DNA from: Tolypeutes matacus
Taxonomy: Eukaryota > Chordata > Mammalia > Cingulata > Chlamyphoridae
Assembly (NCBI GenBank): GCA_026826555.1
Contig: JAKSZT010054304.1
Location: 36,424,683 to 36,488,682, forward strand
Direction: 5' to 3'
DNA length: 64,000 nucleotides
Under the pieces are notes generated by a model. That model did no database searches. It had not been told where the DNA came from and saw only the letters and a list, made by a program, of their open reading frames with translations. Both the position numbers and the translations under genes were made by a program. Shown here piece by piece: positions 13,592 to 26,229 of the stretch; position 1 is the first letter of the stretch; every line of letters starts with the position of its first letter.

Positions 13592-13983
13592 TGCCCTGAA
13601 CAGAAGCCTGTAAGTCCTCCTTCTTGAACAGCAAATTATGTCTACATCCCAACACCTATACTTATGGGGCTCTCATACTCCAGGGTCACTATGCACCTAC
13701 CTAATCACCCCAAGGCTGGGTAACAGAAAATTAAGGATGACCCTTATGGCCAGGAACCTGTGCAATTACTCAGATTAGCCAATCTACAAGTAACCTGGGA
13801 AACCTAACTATTCTCACTTGTTTGCAGCTTAAGGCTGTCTTCTACAGCTCCATCTTGCTGTCATTCTCTTCCAAGGTACAATCCAATGTGGCCTTGCTTG
13901 GCACCCTCTTCTTGTTTGCAGCTATAAGTAATAAAAACTTCTATTTATCGCCTATCTGAGCATCTTTTTTCTATGTCTACCAT
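13592..13983 (+). mobile_element. ERV1-like solo LTR (putative)
   Basis: About 390 bp bounded by TG on the left and a possible CA on the right. It has a less AT-rich U3-like part and a polyadenylation signal in tataagtaataaaaact near 13924, as expected for the R region of a class I LTR. No retroviral internal sequence adjoins it. Family and exact ends are uncertain. Confidence 0.55.
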
Positions 13984-15298
13984 TCTAAGAATATATAATC
14001 ATATCTAATCTCTTATAATTATAGAACAGTATTGGAGTCCAGTGGAAAAGAAAGTGCCAAAACAAACAAACAAACAAACAAAAAAGGCTGCCAAAAATGA
14101 GCCATAGAAACAGAATGAAAACATAATAAAAAAGGTGAAATAATGGAACCATTAATTTATGTGCTGCTCATAATAATCCAATGGAAAAGGAAAGATCAGT
14201 GCATCTTTAGAACAGTAAAAAAATTGAAGTGCTGAGATCTATGAAAAGGTAACAGGGTCTAGCCTTTCATGGGAGAGAGGCTTCCTCCATTGCAGTATAA
14301 ACATTGGGGGGAAAACATCCACTGCAATTGTGGGTTTCTTTGTGAAATTGGTGATTAGAAAATGACAATGGTCACATATCATGACTTTTATTTCTCATTT
14401 AAATGGAAGGCTCAATCAGTAACTGGATGACTTTTAAAGATGAGGATGACCAAGATTTCAGAAATGAGGAAAATCTATAATTAACATCACAAGAATTAAA
14501 AGAAGAATCTACTAAAGCACAGTAGAAGAGTGTTAGGCAATTCTGAGGATTGATAGGAAGAGTTTGGAGAGAAATTACTGATGGCAGTTCCAGAATTTTC
14601 TACTATTTCTACCTTCTTTTTTGCAGACCAATTTAAGGAAAAACGGAAAAGTTCATGCTGAATTAGTTAACAGTTTCAGTATGAAAGAAGGCCAAGGAGT
14701 TTTAACCATGGCATTGGAGTGGTTAAAATGATAAACCATAGTGCCCAGGTTAGATAAACAGGGAAGTAAATCCAAAAAATGTAGATGGATGATGGTGATG
14801 GAAAGTAAGAATGTGGCTGAATCAGTGAATTGGAGGTCACGGAAAAGTAGGAATAATTACAGGTGTTGGGAAAGTTTGTGAGCCAAGACTCACATCTTCT
14901 TTAAATAACAAGGAATGACAGGAAATCTATGCCTGACAGTAATGAAGTGGAGAAGAGGCATAGCCAAGTGGCATGCATTTCATGTTCACCACCAAACTCC
15001 TACCCTCCAGTCCTTCTGCTTGAGTGAAAAAATGTTCAATGAATGTCAAAGAAGTTTGAGAAAGAAAGCAACCCCATTTCCTTGTCCTAAGTTTTGTAAG
15101 GTATTGATGTATGGCAACATTTGCTGAGGGAGTTTGAGAGGAAACTTACATAAGGAAATATATTTCTGTTGTATTCATTTTTTAATAGTTTAAAATAAAG
15201 CACTAAAAGTAAATACAGAAAAGTGGAAATTATGGGCAAAAGATAGATGTTTGCTTATTAAAATAATAACTTCTTCACAACCAAAACTAAAACAGAAT
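13984..15298. other. Unassigned DNA with (AAAC)n tract
   Basis: Nothing recognisable apart from a CAAA/AAAC tract at about 14057-14086. The frame at 14915-15127 has no similarity I can name. Confidence 0.5.
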
Positions 15299-15518
15299 TT
15301 ATTTTTTTAAATAAATATTTTTATTTTTTAAAGATACTTAGATTATATAAAGGTTACACAAAAAATATAGGGATTCCCATATGGCCCGCTCCCCATACCT
15401 CCCACACTCTCCCACATAAACAACATCCTTCATTAGTGTGACACATTCATTGCAGTTGATAAACGCATCCTGGGGTATTGCCACTAAGCATGGACCATAG
15501 TTCACATTGTAGTAAAAC
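15299..15518 (-). mobile_element. Antisense L1 3'UTR, short copy
   Basis: Reverse complement of the terminal ~220 bp of the same L1 3' end seen at 13,045. It shows a T-rich start, gattcccatatggcccgc, ccacataaacaacatcctt, tagtgtgacacattcattgc and accatagttcacattgtag. It is strongly 5'-truncated, as is usual for L1. Confidence 0.85.
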
Positions 15519-16019
15519 AAAATTTAAACATACTTGTAAGACAAAACACAAGTAAGAACAGCAGGAAATATATGATGGTCTAAGAATTAATACATTTAAT
15601 ATGCAAAGAGCTTGTAATACAAAAACTTCTCCATTAAACATAGTCACAGGGTTTAAACTTGAGGACAAAAATGAAAATAAAATATAAATAGAAACAACAT
15701 TGAATATAAATATTTTTTCTCCAAAAAGATTTAGACACACATAGAGAATAATTCAATTAATTATTGTTATAATTTAAATTGGTTCGACTTTTCTAAAGGG
15801 TAATTTGACAATACCTATCCAAATAATAATATTCATAGACGTCAAAATAAGAATTCCACTTGAAAGATGTTTCATTAAGGAGATAATTGTTCAAGTTAGA
15901 ACAGACAAAATCAGAAAATGCTTGTAAAGTGTATGGCAATATTACCTGTATACTAATACACTAAATATACTAAATCCAATATTCAAATATTTTGCTTGTT
16001 TTATTTCTTGCCTATTTTG
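15519..16019. other. Unassigned AT-rich DNA
   Basis: Possibly very old L1 C-terminal sequence near 15,780-15,990 (landmark gggtaatttgacaatacc), too diverged to call. Confidence 0.4.
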
Positions 16020-16683
16020 TTTCTACCTCCTGGAATGCAAGCTCCATGAGTGTAGAATTTTGTCTCTTTTGTTCACTGCTGTATCCTTGCTTCTGAAACC
16101 CTTCAAAGGCTTCCCATCTCATTTAGTATAAAAGCCAAATTCCATGCCATCTTTGGGGTAGTGCCCCAAATATGTGGCTCTGGTTACTTCTTTGATATCA
16201 TTCCTTTCTGTGCCAACCATACTGAATTCCTTGCTGTCCCTTAGGTATACCAGGTTCTTTCCTACATATCAAATGTTCATATGTCTTCTCTCATATACTC
16301 TTTTAATTCACTCCTCATGTTCTTCAAGTTTTTGATCACATGTCACATTTTTATTGAAGTTTCCCTTTATTGAGCACCTTTTGTTAAAATTTCAACCAAT
16401 TGCCATTTTTCTGTCACTACTTAATCCTCTTTTTCTGTTTTATTTCTCTCCATAGAATTTATGTCCTTATAATATGCATAACAATATATTTGTTAGCTAT
16501 ATGTCTTCTTCCTGGTCCCCTGTAGGAAAAAGAGGTGGGCCAGATTGTTCATGAATTTTGTTTACAATTCTATCACCAGCATCAAATCAGTGTCTGCTAC
16601 ATAAAGGATATTGAAAAAACTGAATTAACAATGCCTGAGAATATTTAGTGATCAATAAATATTTGTTGAATTAATTAATGAAG
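16020..16683 (+). mobile_element. L2 (LINE-2) 3' end
   Basis: Ancient LINE-2. The phrases ggaatgcaagctccatgag and ttgttcactgctgtatcc (16033-16087) belong to the L2 3' end. The next ~560 bp also read as L2, with a ccttgctgtccc-type block, a region corresponding to the common tcaaatgtcacctt phrase, and a terminal gatcaataaatatttgttga followed by the short aattaattaatgaa tail. The order suggests two overlapping L2 pieces instead of one colinear copy. Confidence 0.82.
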
Positions 16684-19039
16684 ATAAAAATGGTGATAAG
16701 CCATTCCTCACAAATTTACAATATTGCAGGGAGCATCCAATTAAAAAAGGAATAAATAAAGATATTATACTTAATTTTTTTCTGAAAAAAAAAGTATAGA
16801 GGTATGAAGTATAATGATTTGTTGCAGATGCATATATGCTACCAAAATGTAAAGTCCATTAAAATTGTTTTTAGATTTATATACTAAGAAGCAGTGTATG
16901 CATTTAAATCATTTATTATTACTACATTTATTTGTTGCACTAATTTCAACAGATTTGTAAATATTAAAAATAAAAATTAAGGCATTTTAAAATATCCAGA
17001 AATTTGTTGCCCCTTCAAATTATTTAATGCAACATCTATAATATTCTGTGTTCATTTACTCTAACTCCAAATACATATGAATCATTACTTTAAATACCAT
17101 TGTACCAATATTCTCTTGAACGTGGTAGTTTTATTCTGAATTTTAAGTATATTAATTGTTAGAATGAAACTTAGAAGTGGAAGACCAAAGAAATCCTAGA
17201 ATGATCTGAAAGTCATGATAAAATTAATCATTGATTTTTAAAATTGGAAAATACATTAAATATGTTATTTCAACTTTGGATAATAAGGAACCCAAACTGC
17301 ATAGTCTTGAGGAAATACTAAAATACACTATACAAATATAGAGACATGAAATGTTACCAGTTATACTGTGTAGACCATGGGGAAAAGCACAAAAGTAAAT
17401 GTTAATAGGAGACATTACCATTTAGTAATAAAGAAGAAAAATGTGCTACATTGCTCAATAGCAGCTTGTCCAGAAAGACTTGAATGACAGAAACAAAAGC
17501 TAGTCTCAAGCTTGGATATATTCTCACAAGAGCCCATAGATAAGTAGTAAACTTGTAGAATGTGCCCAATTATGATTTTTCTACCATGGGAATATTTGAT
17601 TGGTTTATTACTTATTTCAAATTTTAGTTGAAATAGTGGTGAGGCAAAAAAAACAATTTACTTTATTTTCCAGCATATATATTTATAATGGAATCTCAAC
17701 ATTCATTGTATCAGAATATGTCAATAAAGGTAGAAAAAGAATAAAATTGACAAAAATTGGAACATATTATTAACCTAGTATGTTATGCATCTATTAATGG
17801 TCACATTTTGGATTTTCATTGGTAAATATTCAATTTGTGTTAATAAATACCACTCATCGTAGATTCTCTGCATTATCCCTATTTCATTGGCAAGGGTATT
17901 TTTATTTTTCCTGGGAAAATATAGCCCTTTAGTTTTAATGTTCAAATTCAGTATATGTCCATTATAGTTCTTATAGTAATATATTGGTGTTACTTTTTAT
18001 TTGGGAGGAGCGGACAAGGTATGGTCAGCATTTTACCAAGTGATAAACTACTTAAGGCAGAAACACTAGTATCCAGCATCTAGTAATAAGTATATAATAT
18101 AATAAACTTTAAATTTATATGCACTGATTAAAATAACAAATAGAAAGTAGAATAACAACATATCTTTTACACATGATAGAGATAAAAAGCAAAACATGAC
18201 AGAGTGTTACATGCAAATTTGTAAATTAATGAAACATTATATATGTTAAGTGTTATAGGAAGAAAGCAAAATTATCCATATAGGAGTGTAGACATTATTT
18301 GAAGCACTCTTTTAATTTATCCATAAGGTTATTTAATGAAGCCTCCATCTTTTTATCTCCCTTACTTCTTAAACTCTTTCTTTTGCCAATTCATGGGAAA
18401 TTATTAATACTAAATATTTAAGAGTTGTCTAAAACATTTACATTCCATAGGCACAGACGGATGCTCACAGAGTATTACAATAAGGCAATTTGACTTGAAA
18501 GTTCTTGTCAGCCCTCAAGTCAGGATATAATCTCAAGGGACCTTGAGGACAAAGAGTTTAAATGGGCTTTTAAAAAGCTGAAGGGAAAAAAGCATACACA
18601 CATATACATACACACAATCACTTCTTTTGACCTTAGAAAAATCTTTGGAGGTTACATAATGAAGTCTATTATACAATGAACAGCAGTTAAAAGGGCACTT
18701 ATGATCCCAAGTGGCTTCTTTTGTAAAGGCGATTCTATTGTTCTATATTAGTTGCACTTCTGTAGAATTTCTATGCATAAAATTGAAAAAGCATTTTTAT
18801 TTTAACTTCAAATATAGTATAATTGAAAACTATTTTAAAAAGGAGAAATTGATTATGTAAAGAATAGTAACTAGTAAACACAATGGTTGTCTTCTATTTA
18901 ACCAGAAATTTGGTTAGCATGGTTAAATGTCAGGCTTTGTTTTACAGATTGCTGCCTATTGGATTTATAATAAATGGGATTTCATTTTCTAAATTCAGTC
19001 ATGAAATCACCTATCCTTTAATGATATTGCTTTGTTCCA
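16684..19039. other. Unassigned AT-rich DNA
   Basis: More than 2 kb without a recognised gene or repeat. Only short open frames, high A+T, no convincing structure. Confidence 0.5.
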
Positions 19040-20220
19040 AGGGAGTATCTTTGTCTGGGTTCCCTAGAAAATAGCACTTGAGACAAAACTTAGTGTTTAT
19101 GCTTTATTGTGTGATTAAATTCCAGGGCAGGTGAAAGGGAAAAAGAAAAAAAAAAAAAAAGGTGAAGCAAATAAATCTGATAAAGGTGAAGATAAAAGCT
19201 AATAAAGGTGATAAAGATAAAGGTGAGGCTGATAAAGCAGATAAAGCAAATACAAAGTAATAGTTTTCTGTGTTGTTATTGTGGTAGCAGGTTGGTTCTA
19301 AAGTTGTAATTGAAAATCGTCATCTCCTTCCTTTACATTCTATTCATATTCCATCATTCTTAACCAGTAACTTGGCTGATTTGTGTGGCTTGCTTCGCAG
19401 GTTGACCCAGATCTTCATCCATGAGTGGTCTTGCCTTTGTTGGATTGTGGTAACTGCAGTTGCCCACTGACAGATATCACTGAGCACAGACATGCTGAGT
19501 TATGGGCCCTGGAATCCCCTGGGTTCCAGACATATTTTCCTGCCCCGTTTTGTAGTAAAAATTCTAGATCCATGTGGGAATCCAGGGTGGATGCCCTTAC
19601 TAATAGTGTAAATCTCTTTATCTATTTATCTGTTGACATGTGGAGCCCAAAGTGACCAGATGGTAATTGCAACCTCCTGGTAACTAAGACCCCTAATCCA
19701 GCATAATCTAAAGTTATGGGGATAAGAATCACAAGTGCAAAAGTGAGTCTGTGAATGACAGGGTCCTCTCCTTTGATGTCATCTCCTGGATCCTATAAGG
19801 CTCATAAAGAAAATGTATTAGCTGTCAGCAGTTCAACGCATATATTGCATTCAAGATGGCAGAGCCTCAACCCTGAAGCTGATGTCTTAGCTGACCCATA
19901 TATAGGCTGTATCATCATACCATTAGGTTGGCTGCTTCCAGAAAAGATGAGCAAATCCTGTGTCATGAACTAACCGTCATACCTTTTTGTTGATTATGCT
20001 GGTTAAAATGTTTTGGCCATAGGCATAGATGTCCTATCCTCTCACAAGTACACACAAAGCTCTTTAATATAAAACCAGTCTTCCAAATCTTCCAAATGGT
20101 GTTGTCCCTTGGTCTCTTCACATTTCTATTTTTTTTGCATCCTTTTCAAAAGAATCATTCCTCAAAACTCTCAGCACCTCCCCACAAATCTACAGAAAAA
20201 AATTTGCACTGCTTCATTTT
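19040..20220 (+). mobile_element. Possible decayed ERV/LTR sequence
   Basis: Begins with gggttccctagaaaatagca and atgctttattgtgtgatt, phrases that look like an LTR edge. It continues with less AT-rich sequence (19,380-19,990) whose composition differs from its surroundings, including cagatggtaattgcaacctc near 19658, and could be class III ERV internal sequence. No reverse transcriptase motif is visible, so this is a weak assignment. Confidence 0.35.
19141..19258. repeat. Poly(A) and degenerate GATAAAG-rich repeat
   Basis: A run of about 19 A with few breaks, followed by an approximate array of the word GATAAAG with GGTGAAG/GGTGAGG variants up to about 19258. Unit length is irregular (roughly 12-15 bp). 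Confidence 0.75.
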
Positions 20221-20639
20221 TGAGAAAAATTTAATAATATATATAGATAAATTGGTGTTTTTTTAAAGAAGAAATGTAGTAGGTTTACAGAAAAATAATA
20301 CAGGACATACTACATATACTCCCCCCGCCCACACACACATGCAGTTTTCCCTCTATTAACATATTGTATTAGTGTTGAATCTTTGTTACAATTGATGAAA
20401 CAATATTACTATAATTATATTATTAATTGTAGTCCATAGTTTAAATTAGGGTTCTCTGTGTTGTACAGTCCTATTTTTTTTTTTTTTTTAATTTTACTCT
20501 GGTAACAGATATACAACCTAAAATTTCCCCTTTTAACACATTCAAATATACAATTCGGCAGTGTCAAGTACATTTACAAAATATTTCTATCATTAACATC
20601 GTCCATTAAAAAAAGCTATTTCATCATCTCAAACAGAAG

Positions 20640-21083
20640 ATTTCTACCAATATTAAGTAAAATAAAATGGCCACCTTCACTGAGCATTGCTGGAAGAATA
20701 CCTCTTTCCAAGAAGGGTTTTTCCAGAAAACAAAAACTATTGACCTGCAGAGGTTTTCTGTGAAAATGGAATGCATAATATAGGTTTGCTGATAAGAAAC
20801 ACCTGGTGACAAAACTACTTTTTGATACAGTAGAGGTAACTTAACAGGTTGGACAAGCATAACACACTGCACCCCACTTTGTAAAACCTTCCTACATAAA
20901 ATTTTAACTTAATATCAGCCAATCAGCACATTTCCTCACTTGCTTTACATTTAAACTATATGAGCTTTCCCTTTCCACTCCCTTGGTGGAGGTCCCTTCT
21001 ACTTTCTGAGTGGGATGTTGACAGATTCATGAATCACTCAATAAAGCTGTGAGATCCAAAGATGCATGAAAAGTTTTTCTTTT
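20640..21083 (+). mobile_element. ERV1-type solo LTR inside the L1
   Basis: About 440 bp that separates L1 3'UTR on the left from matching L1 sequence on the right (ccaactaagtatgttcccc). It has the features of a class I LTR: agccaatcagcaca near 20918, a TATA-like tataTGAGC segment near 20957, ttccactcccttggtgg near 20973 and the polyadenylation signal in ctcaataaagctgtgag near 21038. Ends are approximate. Confidence 0.7.
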
Positions 21084-22282
21084 ATCACCAACTAAGTATG
21101 TTCCCCATCTCCCCTTCTCATATATGTGTAACCACTATTCTGCTTTCTGTTGCTATGAATTGGCTTATTGTAATAATTTCAAATAAAAGAAATCATATAC
21201 TATATATGCTTTTGTGTCTAGCTTATTTCACTCAATATGATGTCATCAAAGTTTATCCATGTTTTAGCACATACCAGTACTTCACTTCTTTCCTTGGCTG
21301 AATAATATTCCATTCTAGGTATATACTACATTTTGTTTATCCATTCAATTTTCGCTAGACATTTGGTAGGCTTCCACCTTTTGGCTATTATGAATAATGC
21401 TGCAATGGAAATCAGTGTACAAATATTTGTTGGAGTTCTTGCTTTCATTTTTTTCTGGTATATGCCTAAAAGTGGGATTGCTGGGTCATGTGGTAACTCT
21501 ATATAAGCATAACTTTCTGAGGAACCACCAAACTGTTTTCCAACAGAACCAGCACCATTTTATACTGCTATCAACAATGGGCAAATATTACTTTTTATCC
21601 ACATCCTCTACAATACTTTTTCTTTTCTTTTCTTTTTTTTAATAATAACCATTCTAGTTCATGTGTGTCATTCTGATTTTGATTTGCATTTATCTAATGA
21701 CTAATGATGTTCAGCATATTTTATATGCTTATTAGCCATTTATATATCTTTTTTCAGTAATGTCTATTCAAATCTTTAGTCTATTTTAGAGTTGGGTGGT
21801 TCTTTTGTTTTTTGGTTTTTTACTGTAGAGTTGTGGGATTTCTTTTTATATTCTAGATATTAAACCATTATCAGATATGTGGTTTCAAAATAGTTCCTCC
21901 CATTCTGTAGGTTGTCTTTTTACTTTCATGATAAAGTCGTTTGATGCACCAAAGTGTTTAATTTTGATGAAACTCCATTTCTATATTTTTCTTTTATTGC
22001 TTGTGCTTTTTGCTGTAAAGTCAAAGAAACCATTGACTAACACAAGGTTCTGAAAATGATTCCATATGTTTTCTTCTAGGAGTCTTAAAATTTTGTTTAT
22101 TATAGTTGGGTTTTTGATACATTTTGAGCTATTTGGATCTGCTGTGTGGTATGGGTCTGAATTCATTGTTTTGCATATTCTTATCCACTTTTTCCAAGCA
22201 CTATTTTTTGAAAGGAGTATTCTTTCTCCATTGAGTGGACTTTGTCAAAAGTCAAAAGTCAATTGTCAAAAGTCAATTGGCC

Positions 22283-22384
22283 GGGGGACGGATGTGGCTC
22301 AAATGGGTGGGTGTCCATCTCCCATATGAGGGGACCTGAGTTTGATCCCCGGGACCTTCCGGTAAAAAAAAAAAAAAAAAAATT
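22283..22384 (+). mobile_element. tRNA-Ala-derived SINE (DAS-like)
   Basis: The head begins gggggacggatgtggctcaa, with an A box at gatgtggctcaaatggg, and has a B box at tgagtttgatccccg, followed by a short linker and an A-tail of about 19. The flanking 8-bp duplication aattggcc occurs at 22275-22282 and 22385-22392. The element interrupts antisense L1. Transcription by RNA polymerase III from the internal A/B boxes would be expected of an active copy. Confidence 0.88.
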
Positions 22385-22756
22385 AATTGGCCCTAGATGT
22401 GAGGATTTATTTATAAAGTCTCAATTCAATTTCCTTGGCCTATATATCTTCAATATAGATTAACATGGAATGTCTTTCCATTTATTAGGTCTTCCTGTAT
22501 TTTTCCCAGCAGTGAAAATCAGCAGTGTTTTCTGGATTTCCATGTACAAAACCTTTATATTCTTGGTTAAATTTATTCCTAGACATTTAACTCTTTCAAT
22601 TGTTACTGAAAATTGATTTTTTTAATTTCCTCATCAGATTGTCCATAACTAGTGTGAGAAACACTACTGAATTTTGCATATTGATCTTGTACCCTGACAT
22701 TCTGATGAATTTGTCTATTAGCTCTAGTAACTTTGTGGAGGATTTTTCAAGATTCT

Positions 22757-22758
22757 AT

Positions 22759-22800
<42 letters not shown>

Positions 22801-22829
22801 CATCATCTATCTATCTATCTATCTATCTT
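22757..22829. repeat. (ATCT)n microsatellite
   Basis: Two blocks of TATC/ATCT tetranucleotide repeats broken by catcatc near 22800. They lie inside the antisense L1 ORF2 sequence. Confidence 0.95.
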
Positions 22830-23334
22830 TTCTGCAAATAGGGAAAGATTACCTCCTCTTTTCCAATTTGAAAAACTTTTATTTCTTTTTAATGCCCAAT
22901 TGCTCTAGATAGTTTTTCTAGTATAATGTTAAATAACTCAGTGATGATAGTGGGCATCCTTGCTTGTTCCTGATCTTAGCAGGAAAGCTGTAAATCCTTC
23001 ATAATTGAGAATGATGGTAATGTGAGTTTTTCAAAAATGGCCTTATTATATTGAGAAGATTTCCTTCTAATCTCAGTTTTCTGGATGCTTTGATCAAGAA
23101 GAGGTGTTATATTTTGTCAAATGCTTTTTAAGTATCATTTAAGATAATCATAAGTTTCCCCCCTTTGTTTTATTAATGAGATGTATTATATTAATTGATT
23201 TTCTTATGTTGAACCAACCTTGCATAACTGGAATAAACCCCACTTGATCATGATATATAATCCTGCTAATATGTTGTTGAAATCAGTTTCCTAGTATTTT
23301 GTTGAGGATTTCTGCATCTCTATTCATAAGGGTT

Positions 23335-23799
23335 TGTTTTAGTTTCCTTGGCTGTACAAGCAAAGACCATTTAATGGAACTTATTGGCTCATGGTTTTGA
23401 GACTATTAGTACTCAAAATCAAGATATCATCAAAGCCATGCTTTCTTCCTAAAGACTTGGGTTTGGCTGCTGGTTATCAATGGCCCTTGGTTTCTCTGTC
23501 ACATAGAAATGCACAAAGAGACCTTTCCTGGACTCTTCCTTCTCTTCTGGATTCTGTTGACTCTCAGCTTCTTGCTTCTGATGGCTTTTTTTTTCTATCT
23601 GTCTGAATTTCAGTCTGCTTATAAATGACTCCAGGAACAGGATTAAGACCCATCCTGACTGAGTTGGGTCACACCTTAACTGAAATAATCTCATCAAAAT
23701 GTCCTTCTTAAAACGTGTTCACATTCATGGGAATGGATTAAGTTTAAGAACATGTTTTTCTGGGGTGCATAGCTCCAAATCTGTGGTCCATAGACCACA
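23335..23799 (+). mobile_element. MaLR-type solo LTR, TGTTTTAGTTTCC family
   Basis: Starts tgttttagtttccttggc, contains actcttccttctcttctgg and ggattaagacccatcctgac, and ends near accaca. It is about 465 bp and belongs to the same family as the LTRs at 55,305, 56,499 and 57,405. It splits L1 ORF2: L1 resumes at gaatattggcctataatttt. Confidence 0.82.
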
Positions 23800-24337
23800 A
23801 GAATATTGGCCTATAATTTTCTTTACTTTTGTTATCTTTATCTGGCTGATTTGGGTGATGTTGGCCTCATAACATCAGTTAGGAAGGATTCTCTCCTCTT
23901 CAATTTTTTTGGAAGAGTTTGAGCAAAACTGGTGTTAGTTCTTCTTGGAATGGTTAGGAAAATTCACCAGTGAATCCATATTGCCCTGGGCTCCCTTTTG
24001 TTGGGAGGTTTTTAATGACTGATTCAATCTCTTTGCTTGTTATTGGGCTATTGAGAGATTCTATTTCATCTTGAATAAGGTTAGGTAATTTGTATGTTTC
24101 TAAAAAAATTATCCATTTCATTTAGTCTATCTGACTTGTTGGTGTACAATTGTTCATAATATATGGTTATAATAGTATTTGTTTCTGTGGGGTTGGTAGA
24201 AATGCCCCCCCCCTTATATTTCTGATTGTAGTAATAATTTGTGTCCTCTCTTTGTTTTCTTTGTCAATCTAGCTAAAGGTTTGTTGATTTTATTGATTTT
24301 TCAAAGAACCAACTTTTGGTTTCATTGATTCTTTTTT

Positions 24338-24431
24338 TTTTTTTTTTTTTACCGGGAGGTCCCAGGGATCGAACCCAGGTCCCTCCATATGGAAGACGGA
24401 CGCCCAACCAGTTAAGCCGCATCCGCCCCCG
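24338..24431 (-). mobile_element. tRNA-Ala-derived SINE (DAS-like), antisense
   Basis: The plus strand shows a T-run, then accgggaggtcccagggatc, cgaacccaggtccctcc (reverse-complement B box) and gttaagccgcatccgcccc (reverse-complement A box). The duplication cattgattctttttt starts at 24323 and again at 24432, with L1 sequence on both sides. Confidence 0.88.
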
Positions 24432-24917
24432 CATTGATTCTTTTTTAAAATTTATTTTCTATATCCTTTATCTCCAATCTAATATTTGTTACTTCCTTCC
24501 TTCTGATTGCACTGAGTTTAGTTTTCAGTTCTTTGCCTAGATATTCCAGTAGTGAAAGAAGTCTCTGATGTTAAATATTTCTTTATTTGTTAATATAAAC
24601 ATTTAGAACTATAATTTTCCCTCTCATTTCTGCCTTTACTGTATTGCATAATTTTTGGTATGTTGGATTTTCATTTTCATTCGCTTAAAATTATTTCCTC
24701 ATTTCCCTTGTGATTTTTTTCTTTGACCCATAAAAAGGTGTGTTAATTAATTTCCATATATTTGTGAATTTTCCATTTCTCCCTCTGTTATTGAATTCTA
24801 GCTTCATTCCATTGTGGATGGAGAAATTTCTTTGTATGATTTCAATATTTTTACTTTTTTTCATATTTGTTTTGTGATCTAGCACATATTTTTTTCCTGG
24901 AGAATGAAATATATGCT

Positions 24918-25573
24918 TGTGACAGCTTGATATTATTTATGAATTCCAAAAATAGATATTAGATTATGTTTGTAAACTGTTCTGTTATTCTGGGCATATT
25001 AGAATATGTTGGATTCAGAAGTTTCACTTTTACTTGATTAAATAATGATTAAGGCTTTTATTGGGCCACATCAGTAGGACACCAAGGGGGCGGGGACTCA
25101 CAGAGAAACGACACTACAGAGAAGGGAGGAGGGAGTTTTAAACCTGGAGCCTGGGAAGTAAACATACAGAGAAGCAGATATGTGATGAAGGAAAGAAGGC
25201 CACATTAGACACGGCAGAGGCCTGGGGAAGAAAGATGAGCCATTTGCCTGATAGTCTACAGCTGGCCTTATGGAGAGAGCAGAGCAGCTGAGGTCTGAGA
25301 GAAATGAAACCTAGGAAAAAGACCAGACTTGTCCCAGCCTGCGGCTAAGATTGGAAGATGCTGAGACCATGGAACCTTGAGAGGAGGAGGAAGATTGAAC
25401 CCTCACAGACATCACCCACCATCTTGCATCAACACATGGCAACAGACTTTGGTGAAGGAAGTAACTTATGCCTTATGGCCTAGTAACTGTATGCTTCTAC
25501 CCCAAATAAATACCCTTTGTAGGGTATTTTGTTCTGGTATTTTGCATCAGCACCCTTTTGGCTGACTAATATA
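24918..25573 (-). mobile_element. MaLR-type solo LTR, TGTATTAGTC family, full length
   Basis: Runs from tgtgacagcttgatatt to cttttggctgactaatata on the plus strand, 656 bp, so the LTR sense strand is minus with a TGT...ACA structure. Near-duplicate 5-bp flanks atgct/gtgct (24913-24917 and 25574-25578) suit a class III ERV. It separates two parts of antisense L1 endonuclease sequence. Relatives in sense lie at 43,962 and 46,828 and a partial antisense one at 58,395. The motif ccatcttgcat near 25420 is the complement of a YY1-like core. Confidence 0.85.
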
Positions 25574-26229
25574 GTGCTCTTGAAGTGAATATGTATTCTG
25601 TTGTTGGGTGAAGTGTTCTATATATGTTCTATATATGCTTAGGTTGGTTTATACGATCAGGTAAGTCTTCTAATTCCTTACTGATCTTCTGACAAGATGT
25701 TCTATCCACTAATGAAAGTGCTGTATTGAGATAGCCTACTATTGATGTAAAAGTATCTATTTCTCACTTCAAACCTGTCAATATCTTTCTCATGTATTTT
25801 GTGGCTCTGTCATTATGTGCCTATATGTTTATAAGTTATTTCTTCTTGTTCAATTGACCCATTTATCAATATATAATGGCCTTCTTTATTCCTTGTAAAA
25901 GTTTTTGACTTAAAGTCTATTTTATTTGATATTAATATATCTTCCTTAGCTCTCTTTTGCTTCCAATTTGCATTCAACATTTTTCCACCCTTTCACTATC
26001 AACCTACTCATGTCATTTAATTTAAGGTGAGTCACAGTATATAATTGTGTCAAGCTTTTATACCATCCTGCCAATCTTTGTCTTTTGACTGGAGAGTTTA
26101 ATCCATATACATTTATTGATAATAAAGGACTTTCTTCTCCATTTTGCTATTTAGTCTTTGTCTTATTGCTTTTTATCCCTCAATTCTTCCATTAATACCT
26201 ACTTTCATTTTTACTTATTTATTTTTTTA

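Larger units (their letters stand above)
20255..26210 (-). mobile_element. Old L1 (3'UTR through ORF2), host of many nested insertions
   Basis: Reverse complement of a long LINE-1. From left to right the plus strand shows the 3'UTR (ggtaacagatatacaacc near 20502, tcatcatctcaaacagaa near 20621), then ORF2 C-terminus (gctgaataatattccattc near 21298, ggattgctgggtcatgtgg near 21476), the reverse-transcriptase region (about 22,400-24,300) and the endonuclease region (about 24,450-26,190; aatggccttctttattcc near 25877). Later insertions interrupt it at 20640, 22283, 23335, 24338, 24918 and 26211. Sequence that continues the L1 resumes at 30,476 after the 26,211-30,463 insertion. All reading frames are broken. 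The 20,255-20,475 end may be a separate L1 3' fragment. Confidence 0.85.

Noticed and set aside
22283..22384. Functional tRNA-Ala gene
   Set aside because: Head resembles tRNA-Ala but the stem pairing is poor; an A-tail and a target duplication show it is a SINE.
22600..22908. 102-codon frame with a long YLSI repeat
   Set aside because: Created by the (ATCT)n microsatellite within antisense L1.
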